Of a stretch of 64,000 nucleotides of DNA, positions 8,648 through 17,754 are shown piece by piece. The position numbers and the translations under genes are program-made. Below the pieces are notes generated by a model. That model ran no database searches. It was not told the DNA's origin and saw nothing but the letters and a program-made list of their open reading frames with translations. Source of the DNA: Colwellia sp. C2M11 (lineage in GTDB: Bacteria > Pseudomonadota > Gammaproteobacteria > Enterobacterales > Alteromonadaceae); contig NZ_JAHKQD010000009.1 in the NCBI RefSeq assembly GCF_018860915.1, forward strand, positions 247,455 through 311,454, in the 5' to 3' direction. Numbering within the stretch: position 1 is the stretch's first letter; every line of letters begins with the position of its first letter.

Positions 8648-9503
8648 TAGATCAAAACAAAAGTGGCAAGCAATCAAATTAATTACCCGTATGGATAAGC
8701 CTATTGGTACTTATTTATTACTATGGCCAACTTATTGGGCGTTATGGATTGCTAGTGATGGTTGGCCTAACTTCTATTTGTTACTTGTTTTTAGTCTTGG
8801 TGTATTTGTTATGCGTAGTGCCGGTTGCGTCATTAATGATATTGCTGATATGAAAATTGATGGTAAGGTTGAACGAACTAAAAATAGACCTTTAATTACA
8901 GGGTTAATTAGCAAAGAAGAAGCGATAAGTTTGTTTGGCCTGCTTATTGGTATTGCTTTAGGCTTAGTATTAACTTTAAGTTTACCAACAATTTATTTAT
9001 CAATAGTGGCGTTGTTGTTAGCTTCTTCATATCCATTTATGAAGCGATATACCCAGTTACCACAAGTTGTTTTAGGTGCTGCTTTTAGTTGGGGAATGAT
9101 TATGGCTTTTTCCGAGGCGCAAGGAGAGGTTCCGTTAGTTGCATGGCTACTTTTTAGTGCTAATGTTTTATGGACGGTTGCATACGATACTATGTATGCC
9201 ATGGTAGACAAGGATGATGACTTAAAGATTGGCGTAAAGTCGACTGCTATTTTATTTGGTGAACATGACAAACGTATTATCGCTTTTTTGCAATTACTGG
9301 TTTTAGGGCTTTTGTTTACCGTTGGTGAGTTATTAGCATTTGGTTGGCCTTATCAATTAAGTCTGATTATTGCCGCAGGTTTATTTAGCTATCAACAGAT
9401 GTTAATTAATGATCGTAAGCGTGAGCGATGCTTCCAAGCTTTTCTACATAATCATTGGGTTGGCATGGCGATTTTTATTGGTATTTGTATTGAATATTTA
9501 TAG
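8640..9503 (+). CDS. ubiA: 4-hydroxybenzoate octaprenyltransferase
   Basis: This 287-residue integral membrane enzyme attaches the polyprenyl chain to 4-hydroxybenzoate in ubiquinone synthesis. Both Mg-diphosphate-binding aspartate motifs are present: Asn-Asp-Ile-Ala-Asp-Met-Lys-Ile-Asp (about residues 75-83) and Asp-Lys-Asp-Asp-Asp-Leu-Lys-Ile-Gly (about 190-198). About eight or nine hydrophobic helices are predicted. The ATG lies 8 bp inside the end of ubiC and has a GGAG site 7 bases upstream. Length matches E. coli UbiA (290). Confidence 0.96.
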   Translation: MFSRSKQKWQAIKLITRMDKPIGTYLLLWPTYWALWIASDGWPNFYLLLVFSLGVFVMRSAGCVINDIADMKIDGKVERTKNRPLITGLISKEEAISLFGLLIGIALGLVLTLSLPTIYLSIVALLLASSYPFMKRYTQLPQVVLGAAFSWGMIMAFSEAQGEVPLVAWLLFSANVLWTVAYDTMYAMVDKDDDLKIGVKSTAILFGEHDKRIIAFLQLLVLGLLFTVGELLAFGWPYQLSLIIAAGLFSYQQMLINDRKRERCFQAFLHNHWVGMAIFIGICIEYL

Positions 9504-9608
9504 GTTTTTTATAATTAAAGACTAAAGTCTTGTTTACTTTTTGAACTCGAGTTGCTATTAAATAGATTCAATAATAAAAAAATGATTCTAATTAATTCGG
9601 GGAAGGGA

Positions 9609-10682
9609 ATGAAAAAATCAATATTGTTAACACTACTGCTTGTATTGTCGTTAGGGGTTTCAGGAATAGTAAATGCTGCAGACGGTAAGGTTTATCGTTG
9701 GAAATTAGCTGAAACTTGGGGGCCAAACTTTCCTGTTTTTGGTGATACCACTAAAAACTTAGCTAAGATAGTAAAGGAAATGTCAGATGGTCGTTTGATT
9801 ATCCGTGTTGACTCAGCTAACAAACATAAATCACCATTAGGTGTTTTTGACTTTGTTAAAAGTGGTCAATATCAAATGGCGCATTCTGGCTCTTACTATT
9901 GGAAAGGAAAAAACTTCAACACATTATTTTTCACTACAATACCTTTTGGTATGACAGCACCAGAACAATATGCTTGGTTCTATCATGGTGGTGGCATGGA
10001 GTTAATGAAAAAAGTTTACGACCAGTATGGTATTCTATCTTTTCCAGGCGGTAATACTGGTAACCAAATGGGGGGCTGGTTTAAAAAAGAAATAAATACT
10101 GTTGAAGATCTTAAGGGATTAAAAATGCGTATTCCTGGTTTTGCCGGTGAGGTTTTAGCAAAATTAGGCGCCAAACCAACCAATATTCCTCCAGGTGAGC
10201 TTTATACTGCACTTGAGCGTAACACCATTGATGCTCTTGAATGGGTAGGTCCTTCGTTAGACTTACGTATGGGGTTTCATAAAATAGCTCCATATTACTA
10301 TACCGGTTGGCATGAGCCTGCAACTGAACTGCAGTTTATGGTAAATGAGAAAGCTTATAATTCATTACCAAAAGATTTACAAAAAATCTTAACAATAGCA
10401 ATGAAGACTGCTGCTTATGATATGTATATTCAGTCATATCACGAGAGTGCAATTAATTTAGCATCACTTAAAAAAGATTACCCTAATGTAAAAATGCGCT
10501 CTTTTCCTAAAGATGTCATGAATGCAATTCAGGAAGCAAATAATGAGTTGCTAAATGAATTTGCTGCGAAAGATCCTATGACAGCAGAAATTTTAAAATC
10601 TCTAACGGAGTATGAAGATAAAGCAAGGGCATGGACTAATTTGTCTGATCGCGCTTATCTTGACAACTTCGACGCTAAGTAA
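9609..10682 (+). CDS. dctP: TRAP transporter substrate-binding protein (DctP/TakP type)
   Basis: This periplasmic binding protein of 357 residues captures an organic acid for the TRAP permease encoded next to it. I chose the ATG at 9609, not the earlier in-frame ATG at 9552, because it follows a GGGGAAGGGA ribosome site and opens directly into a signal peptide ending Val-Asn-Ala-Ala. The fold signature Lys-Met-Arg-Ile-Pro-Gly (carboxylate-binding Arg) is present, with the downstream Ala-Leu-Glu-Arg-Asn-Thr-Ile-Asp-Ala-Leu-Glu-Trp-Val-Gly-Pro and Gly-Trp-His-Glu-Pro that I associate with the TakP-like, 2-oxoacid-binding branch. The exact ligand is inferred only. A terminator separates it from the permease genes. 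Confidence 0.9.
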   Translation: MKKSILLTLLLVLSLGVSGIVNAADGKVYRWKLAETWGPNFPVFGDTTKNLAKIVKEMSDGRLIIRVDSANKHKSPLGVFDFVKSGQYQMAHSGSYYWKGKNFNTLFFTTIPFGMTAPEQYAWFYHGGGMELMKKVYDQYGILSFPGGNTGNQMGGWFKKEINTVEDLKGLKMRIPGFAGEVLAKLGAKPTNIPPGELYTALERNTIDALEWVGPSLDLRMGFHKIAPYYYTGWHEPATELQFMVNEKAYNSLPKDLQKILTIAMKTAAYDMYIQSYHESAINLASLKKDYPNVKMRSFPKDVMNAIQEANNELLNEFAAKDPMTAEILKSLTEYEDKARAWTNLSDRAYLDNFDAK

Positions 10683-10706
10683 GTCGTAAATAGTTAAAAA
10701 TATATT

Positions 10707-10744
10707 GCAGATGTCTTTACTTAGTATAGTCATCTGCTTTTTTT
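10707..10744 (+). terminator. intercistronic terminator/attenuator between dctP and dctQ
   Basis: GCAGATG (10707-10713) pairs with CATCTGC (10731-10737), followed by seven T. The loop of 17 bases can fold further through ACT/AGT pairs. It stands between the binding-protein gene and the permease genes, where partial termination would give more binding protein than permease. Confidence 0.75.
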
Positions 10745-10805
10745 GTTGGGGTTTACCAACATTAGTTTGTAAATTTGTATGAGTATTAATCATGAGAATT
10801 ATTAG

Positions 10806-11336
10806 ATGAATTTCACGTTAAAAGTCATAGGTAAAATTATTGATGCACTTGGTAATTTTTGTAGCATATTAATGTTACTCATGATTATGAATGTTTTTTA
10901 TGATGTGGTTAAACGTTACTTTTTCAATGACGTTAGCATTGGTATGCAAGAATTAGAGTGGCACTTGTTTGCTGCCATGTTTATGTTTGGTATCGCTTAC
11001 ACTTTAAAAGAAGATGCACACGTGCGAGTCGATATTTTTTATGATCGAATGTCTGCGCGTAAGCAAGCAATTATTAATCTTTTTGGCAGTTTATGCCTTG
11101 CCTTACCAATCACCATAGTTATTCTCTATTACAGCATAGATTATACGCTAGGCGCCTATCAGATGAATGAAGGTAGTGCTGATCCTGGTGGACTGCCTTA
11201 TCGATGGATTGTACGTTCTGTTATTCCAATTTCATCAGTTTTTCTTATTATGTCTATTATTTACATGGCATTGAATAGCGTTCGCACCTTAATTACACCT
11301 GTGCTAGTCACCTATAAAGAAGGAGATGACTCATGA
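10806..11336 (+). CDS. dctQ: TRAP transporter small permease subunit
   Basis: This 176-residue membrane protein has four predicted helices, as expected for the small DctQ-type subunit that associates with the large permease. The family pattern Glu-Leu-Glu-Trp-His-Leu-Phe-Ala-Ala-Met-Phe-Met-Phe-Gly-Ile-Ala-Tyr-Thr-Leu is clear around residues 51-70, followed by Asp-Ala-His-Val-Arg-Val-Asp. Its stop overlaps the dctM start by 4 bp (ATGA). Together with dctP and dctM it forms one complete Na+-dependent uptake system. Confidence 0.92.
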   Translation: MNFTLKVIGKIIDALGNFCSILMLLMIMNVFYDVVKRYFFNDVSIGMQELEWHLFAAMFMFGIAYTLKEDAHVRVDIFYDRMSARKQAIINLFGSLCLALPITIVILYYSIDYTLGAYQMNEGSADPGGLPYRWIVRSVIPISSVFLIMSIIYMALNSVRTLITPVLVTYKEGDDS

Positions 11337-12613
11337 CGGGTTTAGTTCTTTTTGGTATCGCACTAATTTGTTTATTTTTAGGTTACTCGGTTGCTTTTAC
11401 GTTTGCAGGTGTTTCTCTAATTGTTGGTGTTTATGTTTTAGGGTTTGAGTTATTTGAATTTATGCCGTATCGCATAATGAGCATTATGGAAAACACCATT
11501 TTAATGGCCGTCCCTATGTTTATTTTTATGGGTATAGTGCTACAAAAAACTGGCTTAGCTGAACGCTTATTGGAATCAGCTGCGAAATTGTTTGGTGGTA
11601 TTCCTGGTGGTGTTGCTGTTTCAACTGTTGTTGTTGGTGCTTTACTTGCCGCTTCAACTGGTGTTGTTGGTGCAAGTGTAGTTGCTATGGGCGTTATTTC
11701 CTTGCCTGTTATGTTGAAGAACAATTACCATCAACCAACTGCTGCTGGTGTTATTTGTGCGTCTGGTACGTTAGGGCAAATCATTCCTCCTTCAATAATT
11801 CTAATTATTCTAGGTGATGTAATGGGGGTGCCGGTAGGCGACTTATTCCGCGCTGCAATAATACCTGGCATGTTATTAGTGGTTTTTTATACTGTATATA
11901 TTTTAGTTTTAGGTCAGTTTAAGCCTGATTTTATGCCACCTATAGAGGTAAATGAAAGTAAACGCGAATTATTGATGCAAGCATTAAAAGATATTGTGCC
12001 ACCTATGATACTTATTTTGATTGTGTTGGGTTCAATCTTTGCTGGTATAGCGACACCTACTGAATCGGCTGCTATCGGTGCTGTTGGAGCAATAATATTA
12101 TCGATATTGTATAGAAGCTTTTCTTTTTCTAAGTTACATGAAGTGTCAAAAGAAACGGTTAAGGTAACCTCAATGGTATTTGCTGTTTTAATTGGTGCAA
12201 CTGCATTTTCGATGGTATTTAGTTATTCAGGCAGTGAGTATCTTATTGAAGATTTCTTTTTAGAATTGCCTGGTGGAACATGGACTTTTATCGCTTTTGC
12301 GATGATTGCCATTTTAATCCTAGGCTTTTTTATTGATTTTATCGAAATTGCTTTTTTAGTGGTGCCAATTTTATTACCAGTGGCTATCGCGTTAGACATT
12401 AACTTAGTGTGGTTTGCGATTTTAATATCGATGAATTTACAAACATCCTTCCTAACACCGCCTTTTGGTTTTAGTTTATTCTATTTGAAAGGAGTAGCGC
12501 CTAAATGGATGAAAACCACGACTATTTATAAAGGTGTTATTCCTTTTATTCTTATGCAAATTTTAGTGTTGTTATTAGTATTAATCTTTCCTGAGCATTT
12601 GATTTTTTCTTAG
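11333..12613 (+). CDS. dctM: TRAP transporter large permease subunit
   Basis: This 426-residue protein is the catalytic DctM-type permease with about twelve hydrophobic helices. Diagnostic stretches are Met-Ala-Val-Pro-Met-Phe-Ile-Phe-Met-Gly (about residues 57-66), Gly-Gly-Ile-Pro-Gly-Gly-Val-Ala, Ser-Gly-Thr-Leu-Gly-Gln-Ile-Ile-Pro-Pro-Ser and Thr-Pro-Thr-Glu-Ser-Ala-Ala. It uses a strong AAGGAG ribosome site inside the end of dctQ. A strong terminator follows 28 bp after its stop. Confidence 0.95.
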   Translation: MTGLVLFGIALICLFLGYSVAFTFAGVSLIVGVYVLGFELFEFMPYRIMSIMENTILMAVPMFIFMGIVLQKTGLAERLLESAAKLFGGIPGGVAVSTVVVGALLAASTGVVGASVVAMGVISLPVMLKNNYHQPTAAGVICASGTLGQIIPPSIILIILGDVMGVPVGDLFRAAIIPGMLLVVFYTVYILVLGQFKPDFMPPIEVNESKRELLMQALKDIVPPMILILIVLGSIFAGIATPTESAAIGAVGAIILSILYRSFSFSKLHEVSKETVKVTSMVFAVLIGATAFSMVFSYSGSEYLIEDFFLELPGGTWTFIAFAMIAILILGFFIDFIEIAFLVVPILLPVAIALDINLVWFAILISMNLQTSFLTPPFGFSLFYLKGVAPKWMKTTTIYKGVIPFILMQILVLLLVLIFPEHLIFS

Positions 12614-12641
12614 TGAAGGTAACGATAATAGTGCTAGCAAT

Positions 12642-12680
12642 AAAAAGGTGCCAAAAAATAATTTTTTGGCACCTTTTTAT
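12642..12680 (+). terminator. terminator of the TRAP operon
   Basis: AAAAAGGTGCCAAAAAAT and ATTTTTTGGCACCTTTTT form an almost perfect inverted repeat, ending in a T-run. A-rich on the left and T-rich on the right, it could work in both directions and serve the convergent M20 peptidase gene as well. Confidence 0.9.
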
Positions 12681-12752
12681 AGATATTTTGGATATGTAAA
12701 ACATCAGTTTGAATTAATACCGTTATTTAATCGCCGTAACTAAATCGCGCTA

Positions 12753-14069
12753 TTATTGCTTTTGCAGCAGTTTCATCGCGTTTTCTGTCATACCAATAAC
12801 ACCAGTTAAAATAGTTGGTTTTGCATCAGGTGCAAACTTGCCAGAATGAAGAGAAGGTAAAGCATTATTATTTTTCTTGGCCTCTTTATATTGAGTAGGG
12901 TTTACCGTACCTAACCATAATAATGTACTTGGTATTTTTTCTTTAGTACGTCCATAACGAGAAAAATCTTCTCCAGCCATAACAGGAGGAACTACAACAA
13001 TGTTGTCTTTACCTAATACCTGTTCAAGGTTATTGACCACTTGTTGGGTGAATTCTGGTTGATTATAAACGGCAGGAGTATATTCTTCTTTTACAATCAC
13101 CTTAGGCAGAAGTTCATCTGGTATTCCCGCTGTTTTTGCAATGCCATGGCTTATCTGTTCAATACGTTTAAGTAAAAAGTTACGAGATTCATCGGAATAA
13201 GATCGCACTGTTAATTGCAGTTTAACTTCGTTACCAATAATGTTGTGTTTTGTACCGCCATGAATAGACCCAACAGTTATTACGGCAGATTCAAGAGGTG
13301 ATATTTCACGGCTGACAATGGTTTGAAGTTTAATGACTATTTCTGAAGCCATCACCACAGGATCTATTGTGTTATGAGGATATGCGCCATGGCCACCAAT
13401 ACCTTTAATTAATATATCGACGGAATCAACATTTGCCATCGCATATCCTTTGATGTAACCGATTTTTCCTGCAGGTAAATCAGCGGAAACATGCATAGCG
13501 ATATTATAATCAGGCAATGGAAACTTTTTATATAAACCTTCAGCCAACATTTGTTTAGCGCCATAGCCTATTTCTTCTCCAGGCTGCGCTATTAGCATTA
13601 AAGTACCTTGCCATTGATCTTTATGTTGTACCATTTGTTTTGCGGTACCTAGCAATACCGTCATATGCATGTCATGTCCACAAGCGTGCATTACAGGAAT
13701 AGATAGACCTGCTGTATCATTAAAAGTAGCGACACTTGCATAAGGGAGCCCTGTTTCTTCTAACACAGGTAGTCCATCAGTATCTGCTCTAAGCATTATT
13801 GTTGGCCCCGTGCCATTTTTTAAAATGGCGACTAAACCTGTTCCAGCAATGCCTTCAGTAACGTCATAACCATACTTTTTTAATTCTTTTGCTAAAAAAG
13901 TAGCTGTATTTACTTCATGTTTTGAGAGTTCAGGTGTTTGATGTAAATGATGATAAATCTTTTCTAAATTCGGCAATTCATTTTGAATTGATTTGTTTAG
14001 AACGTCAGCATTAGCGAAAAATGTTAACTGTGATACGATAAAAATAAAAGTGAACGTATGTTTTTTCAA
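12753..14069 (-). CDS. secreted M20 family metallopeptidase / amidohydrolase
   Basis: This 438-residue protein has an N-terminal signal peptide (about 1-21, ending near Ala-Asn-Ala) and an M20D amidohydrolase domain like those of HipO, AbgA/B and plant IAA-amino-acid hydrolases. Metal-binding motifs are visible: His-Ala-Cys-Gly-His-Asp-Met-His (about residues 112-119), Gly-Glu-Glu-Ile-Gly-Tyr-Gly-Ala and a His near Met-His-Val-Ser-Ala-Asp. The dimerisation (lid) domain lies between about 195 and 310. It would hydrolyse N-acyl or N-aminoacyl amide bonds in the periplasm. It is alone in its transcription unit, convergent to the TRAP operon. The substrate is unknown. Confidence 0.88.
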   Translation of the reverse strand: MKKHTFTFIFIVSQLTFFANADVLNKSIQNELPNLEKIYHHLHQTPELSKHEVNTATFLAKELKKYGYDVTEGIAGTGLVAILKNGTGPTIMLRADTDGLPVLEETGLPYASVATFNDTAGLSIPVMHACGHDMHMTVLLGTAKQMVQHKDQWQGTLMLIAQPGEEIGYGAKQMLAEGLYKKFPLPDYNIAMHVSADLPAGKIGYIKGYAMANVDSVDILIKGIGGHGAYPHNTIDPVVMASEIVIKLQTIVSREISPLESAVITVGSIHGGTKHNIIGNEVKLQLTVRSYSDESRNFLLKRIEQISHGIAKTAGIPDELLPKVIVKEEYTPAVYNQPEFTQQVVNNLEQVLGKDNIVVVPPVMAGEDFSRYGRTKEKIPSTLLWLGTVNPTQYKEAKKNNNALPSLHSGKFAPDAKPTILTGVIGMTENAMKLLQKQ

Positions 14070-14152
14070 AATACTGTACCTGCTTTGTTGACTTGGTATA
14101 AAGCCTCAATTATGTATTGAGACAATGAATTTAAAGTCTATCAGAAAAGCAA

Positions 14153-14869
14153 TTATTTTTCTGAATGCTCTTTGGGAAGGTATTTATAGCCAGTAACCAT
14201 GGCAGATACGAGCGCTGTTTTCTCTCTTCTTTCAGCAATGATTACACCTAAGATATGTAAAGGAATCAGAAATAGTAGGCCGTAAAATGCATAAACATGG
14301 GCTGTAATAAAAGGGCTGCGTATAGCCCGCATTTCTGTGTAGGCTTTTTCATCAATATTCACTTTTGAATAAGGTTGTATTGCTTCAATGTTTTGTTTAT
14401 CAATAGCGATACTTTGGGCAAAATACTTGCCAAATGGAGGGTAGTAAATATCTGTTCCTGCAATAACTAAACCTGAAACCATTTGAACAAACATCAATGA
14501 TAGCAAGGCGAATACCATCAATTTTCCTGCGGGATTATGTCCTTTATAAACAGCTTGTTTATGTTGCTTGAAATCAATTAACTCTTTTGAAAAACCTTTG
14601 TTAAAAGGTAATACTTTGCTCCATCGCTCATGTGCTTTACCGATAAAACCAATAATTAATCTAAAAATAAGGTTGATAGCAAAAACATAACCAAGATAAA
14701 CATGAATTGTTTTTAGTAATATTTTTCCATCAGTAGATACGCCTAACGATTTAGCATTAAAAATGATTAAACCTACAGCGATGAGTAGAGTTATGGAGAT
14801 CACATTGACCCAATGAAAAAGGCGAACATTTCGACTCCACACAAAAACTGGTTCACGTTTACTATTCAT
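14153..14869 (-). CDS. cytochrome b561/HyaC-type di-heme membrane cytochrome b
   Basis: This 238-residue inner-membrane protein has four main helices and the pattern of the Ni/Fe-hydrogenase b-type cytochrome subunit family. Candidate heme ligands are His in Arg-Leu-Phe-His-Trp (helix 1), Thr-Ile-His-Val-Tyr-Leu-Gly (helix 2), Ile-Thr-Ala-His-Val-Tyr-Ala-Phe and Ile-Pro-Leu-His-Ile-Leu-Gly (later helices). An insertion between helices 3 and 4 (about residues 135-180) is probably periplasmic. No hydrogenase, cytochrome c or other redox partner is adjacent, so its electron donor is unknown. A GAGAGG site precedes the start. It diverges from a membrane-anchored LuxR-type regulator. Confidence 0.82.
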   Translation of the reverse strand: MNSKREPVFVWSRNVRLFHWVNVISITLLIAVGLIIFNAKSLGVSTDGKILLKTIHVYLGYVFAINLIFRLIIGFIGKAHERWSKVLPFNKGFSKELIDFKQHKQAVYKGHNPAGKLMVFALLSLMFVQMVSGLVIAGTDIYYPPFGKYFAQSIAIDKQNIEAIQPYSKVNIDEKAYTEMRAIRSPFITAHVYAFYGLLFLIPLHILGVIIAERREKTALVSAMVTGYKYLPKEHSEK

Positions 14870-15033
14870 ATTAACCTCTCAATATATTGTTTATAATATC
14901 CAAAATGATTTTATGCTTTAAGTATCTCTTTTATCCGATTATAAATCATTGGGCATTCGTTAGTTTTTTCTTTTTATAACGCTATAGTACATTTGTCTAT
15001 TGTATTTTTAGCTATCTGATATTTAGGCTTTTT

Positions 15034-15522
15034 ATGAGAAATATACTCATCACTATAATGTTAATTACTATTATGGTTTTAAATTTTTTTGATGTCCTCT
15101 TTGATATTTCCATGGGGGCGCCTAGTTGGCATATTATTTCAGAAAGCTTGATTGTAATAGTGTCAGGCATTGGCGCAATCCTGTTAATTAAAGATATTAA
15201 TGAAAAAATATCTAATATATCGACATTAAAAAAAGCATTAATGGTTTCCGACGATAAGCTGAAAAACATTTCAGATGAAATGAAAAATGCTCGTTATGAG
15301 TACGGTGTTGTTATTCATAATCAATTCAACGAGTGGTCACTCACTCCCAGTGAAAAAGAAGTCGGTATGTTATTACTGAAGGGCTTGAGTTTTAAAGAGA
15401 TTAGCGCAGTTAGAAATACCAAAGAAAAAACAGTTCGACAACAAGCTTCTATTCTTTATAGTAAAGCTAATGTTGAAGGAAGGCATGAATTTTCAGCATG
15501 GTTTTTAGAAGATTTTATTTAA
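15034..15522 (+). CDS. membrane-anchored LuxR-type HTH regulator
   Basis: This 162-residue protein has two N-terminal hydrophobic helices (about residues 3-22 and 33-53), a helical linker likely to form a coiled coil (about 55-95), and a C-terminal LuxR/GerE DNA-binding domain (about 102-155). The HTH core reads Leu-Thr-Pro-Ser-Glu-Lys-Glu-Val then Gly-Leu-Ser-Phe-Lys-Glu-Ile-Ser and Lys-Thr-Val-Arg-Gln-Gln-Ala. It has no receiver domain. A regulator held in the membrane suggests sensing of a membrane or periplasmic cue. It diverges from the cytochrome b gene with 164 bp between, so that gene is its most likely target. This is inference. Confidence 0.8.
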   Translation: MRNILITIMLITIMVLNFFDVLFDISMGAPSWHIISESLIVIVSGIGAILLIKDINEKISNISTLKKALMVSDDKLKNISDEMKNARYEYGVVIHNQFNEWSLTPSEKEVGMLLLKGLSFKEISAVRNTKEKTVRQQASILYSKANVEGRHEFSAWFLEDFI

Positions 15523-15549
15523 TAAAAATATGTTATTTGAGTTATGGCG

Positions 15550-15618
15550 ATTATAGAGTTTTACTAAGCACCACATTAAGTGGTGCATTGATACTTAGCC
15601 AACAGTGCTCTCTATAAT
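15550..15618. terminator. nested three-stem palindromic element, probable bidirectional terminator
   Basis: Three stems are nested: ATTATAGAG/CTCTATAAT (15550-15558 with 15610-15618), CTAAG/CTTAG (15564-15568 with 15594-15598) and GCACCAC/GTGGTGC (15568-15574 with 15580-15586); the last two share one base. It lies between two convergent genes. There is no clear T-run, so termination is inferred from place and structure. Confidence 0.5.
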
Positions 15619-15675
15619 GATGAGAATAGTTAAATACATCATTTGGTTAATATTGTCGTTATATAAAAATTCCAG

Positions 15676-17754
15676 TTAGTTATTATACTCGTCACCTTCA
15701 AAAACCTTTGGTATTGTGGTGAATGGCTTAATACCAAACTCAGGGTAAACTTCACTAGGAAAATAAATAGCACCATCTTTTGAAACCATGGATACTGTTT
15801 TTATCGCGCGTAAGTCAGCAAGAGGATTGCCTGGCACTAAGAAAAAATCGGCTAACTTTCCTACTTCAATGCTACCAAGTTGATCGCCATAGCCTAAATA
15901 ATTAGCCATATCATACGAGCCTCGGCGTAAAACTTCAGCGTTAGACATACCTATTTTTTTAAAAAGTTCTAGCTCTCTATGCAGCTCAAAAGCACCACCT
16001 AAATCGGTGCCAGGTACTAGGAAAATTCCTTTTTTGTGCATTAAGGTCAGTGTTTCAATAATTTTTTCAAAAGCCAGTTGGTAAGCAATATCTTCTGCTT
16101 TATCTGCAACATTTAATAGTGCTATTTTGGCATTTCTTTGAACGCCGACAGGCATATTATCGATATAATCTTGAGTGCCAATGCGAGTTTCACCATTTCT
16201 CGCTGTTAGGCCAAACTCATGAATGACGATAGTAGGATCAACGGCAATATTTTTTTCGACCATAGTATTTAAGGTTTTTTGTACTTTTTTGCTATTGAGA
16301 TCTAAGTCGACAAAGCGTTTCATGCCAGTAATGCGATAAAGTGTTCGAGTATCTTCATCCCGCTCTAGTACCCAGCTGAGCATGCCTTGATTGATATGGG
16401 TAATTTCATCGTAACCTGCGGCAATCATATCATCAACAGTTGAGAATGCTGGAATATGCCCAGTAACACGCATACCATGATTTTTAGCGGCTTTTGCCAT
16501 GGCGGGCACCCATTCACCGTTAATTGAACTGTATACTTTTATTTGAAAGTATCCGCCTTTTTCACCATACATGTTTACAAGATCAACCGCTTCTTGTTCA
16601 GTTGATGCTATTTCGCCCGTAGCTGCTGAAAATTCGCTTTTACCTTCAATAAAGCCACTTTTAGTAATACGTGGACCAATGATTGTATTGTTTTCAATTT
16701 TATTAATTAACGGGTCGAGTATTTCTATTTCGTTCCCCATGTCTCTTACTGATGTTACACCAGCCATAACATTAAGTAGGGCATCGTTATCGCTCATGTG
16801 ACCATGCATTTCATATAAACCAGGAATTAATGTGCCGCCATTACCATCAATTAATACTTCGCCATCTTTAGCTGCATTAATTGATGACTCAATAGCTATA
16901 ATTTTGTTATTTTGAATTAACACTGATTGAGAGGATGTGAGTTGCAAGTTAATAGGGTTAAAAATTTTAACATTATTAATACGAACGGGTTTTTTATATT
17001 GGTGTGTTGTTTTTTTAGCTATTTTTTCAAATCGATTTGCGTTTAAGCTAGTGGCTAAATCACTTAATACTTTATTTTGTTTTTCAAACCCTTCACGAAT
17101 AACTACAAAACGCGGAGATAAATAAGCAAGCATATGTTGGTTTTCATCAAGGGCAATATAACTAGGATCGAGTTCAATACCATTGATGGCATAAATCACA
17201 GTATTGGCTATGTTGTTATTAATATCGCCAAGTTTAACAGTGTCGACTGGAGTGATGGTTAATTTGCCAGAAGGAAGTGCGGGTAATGATTTACTTGTTT
17301 GATTTAGTAATGCTTTAGCATATATGAAAAGTGAATATGGGCTTGAGTTTTGTGCAATATATATTGCAGCATCGTTAAACTCGGTACTACCTTTTTCAGC
17401 GGAACTCAGCCAATTTGCCATATTACCTTGTAAGTTAAACTGTTCATTCACTTCATTACCAAAAACCGTTTTTCCTGTAATGCGCCAGTCAGTCGGTAAT
17501 CCCATATCTGTTAAGGTTAGTGTTTCTTTACTGCTAGCACCACGACCATTATTGCTAAATGAAAAGTCGATATTGATATTTTTTTTATCTCGGTTTACTA
17601 ATAGTTTGCCAACATCTGTTCCTCCAAATATGACACTAAACTTTTCTTGCTTAGGCAGTGAGTTTGGTACTGTATTTTCTGATTTATATGGTTGAGCGCA
17701 TCCAGCGATTGTTATCAGCATAATACTACCGATAAATGCTTGGATAGATTTCAT
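15676..17754 (-). CDS. lipoprotein amidohydrolase (imidazolonepropionase-like)
   Basis: This protein of about 692 residues is predicted to be a lipoprotein: starting at the ATG at 17754 the N terminus is a hydrophobic signal with lipobox Ile-Thr-Ile-Ala-Gly-Cys, with Ala after Cys suggesting the outer membrane. A longer frame opens at 17874, but the added 40 residues would bury the signal. Residues about 70-290 form a unique domain. The C-terminal 400 are an amidohydrolase with metal motifs Glu-Met-His-Gly-His-Met, a candidate carbamylated Lys in Ile-Lys-Val-Tyr-Ser, Gly-His-Ile-Pro, Thr-His-Ile-Asn and Gly-Thr-Asp-Leu-Gly-Gly. The substrate cannot be told; peptidase and lactonase activities occur in this group. 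Confidence 0.82.
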   Translation of the reverse strand: MKSIQAFIGSIMLITIAGCAQPYKSENTVPNSLPKQEKFSVIFGGTDVGKLLVNRDKKNINIDFSFSNNGRGASSKETLTLTDMGLPTDWRITGKTVFGNEVNEQFNLQGNMANWLSSAEKGSTEFNDAAIYIAQNSSPYSLFIYAKALLNQTSKSLPALPSGKLTITPVDTVKLGDINNNIANTVIYAINGIELDPSYIALDENQHMLAYLSPRFVVIREGFEKQNKVLSDLATSLNANRFEKIAKKTTHQYKKPVRINNVKIFNPINLQLTSSQSVLIQNNKIIAIESSINAAKDGEVLIDGNGGTLIPGLYEMHGHMSDNDALLNVMAGVTSVRDMGNEIEILDPLINKIENNTIIGPRITKSGFIEGKSEFSAATGEIASTEQEAVDLVNMYGEKGGYFQIKVYSSINGEWVPAMAKAAKNHGMRVTGHIPAFSTVDDMIAAGYDEITHINQGMLSWVLERDEDTRTLYRITGMKRFVDLDLNSKKVQKTLNTMVEKNIAVDPTIVIHEFGLTARNGETRIGTQDYIDNMPVGVQRNAKIALLNVADKAEDIAYQLAFEKIIETLTLMHKKGIFLVPGTDLGGAFELHRELELFKKIGMSNAEVLRRGSYDMANYLGYGDQLGSIEVGKLADFFLVPGNPLADLRAIKTVSMVSKDGAIYFPSEVYPEFGIKPFTTIPKVFEGDEYNN

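Noticed and set aside
14153-14869. Hydrogenase locus
   Set aside because: The cytochrome b resembles HyaC, but there are no hydrogenase subunits or maturation genes nearby.
15012-15269. 85-codon minus-strand frame
   Set aside because: Antisense to the LuxR-type regulator, whose domains are clear; no signal of its own.
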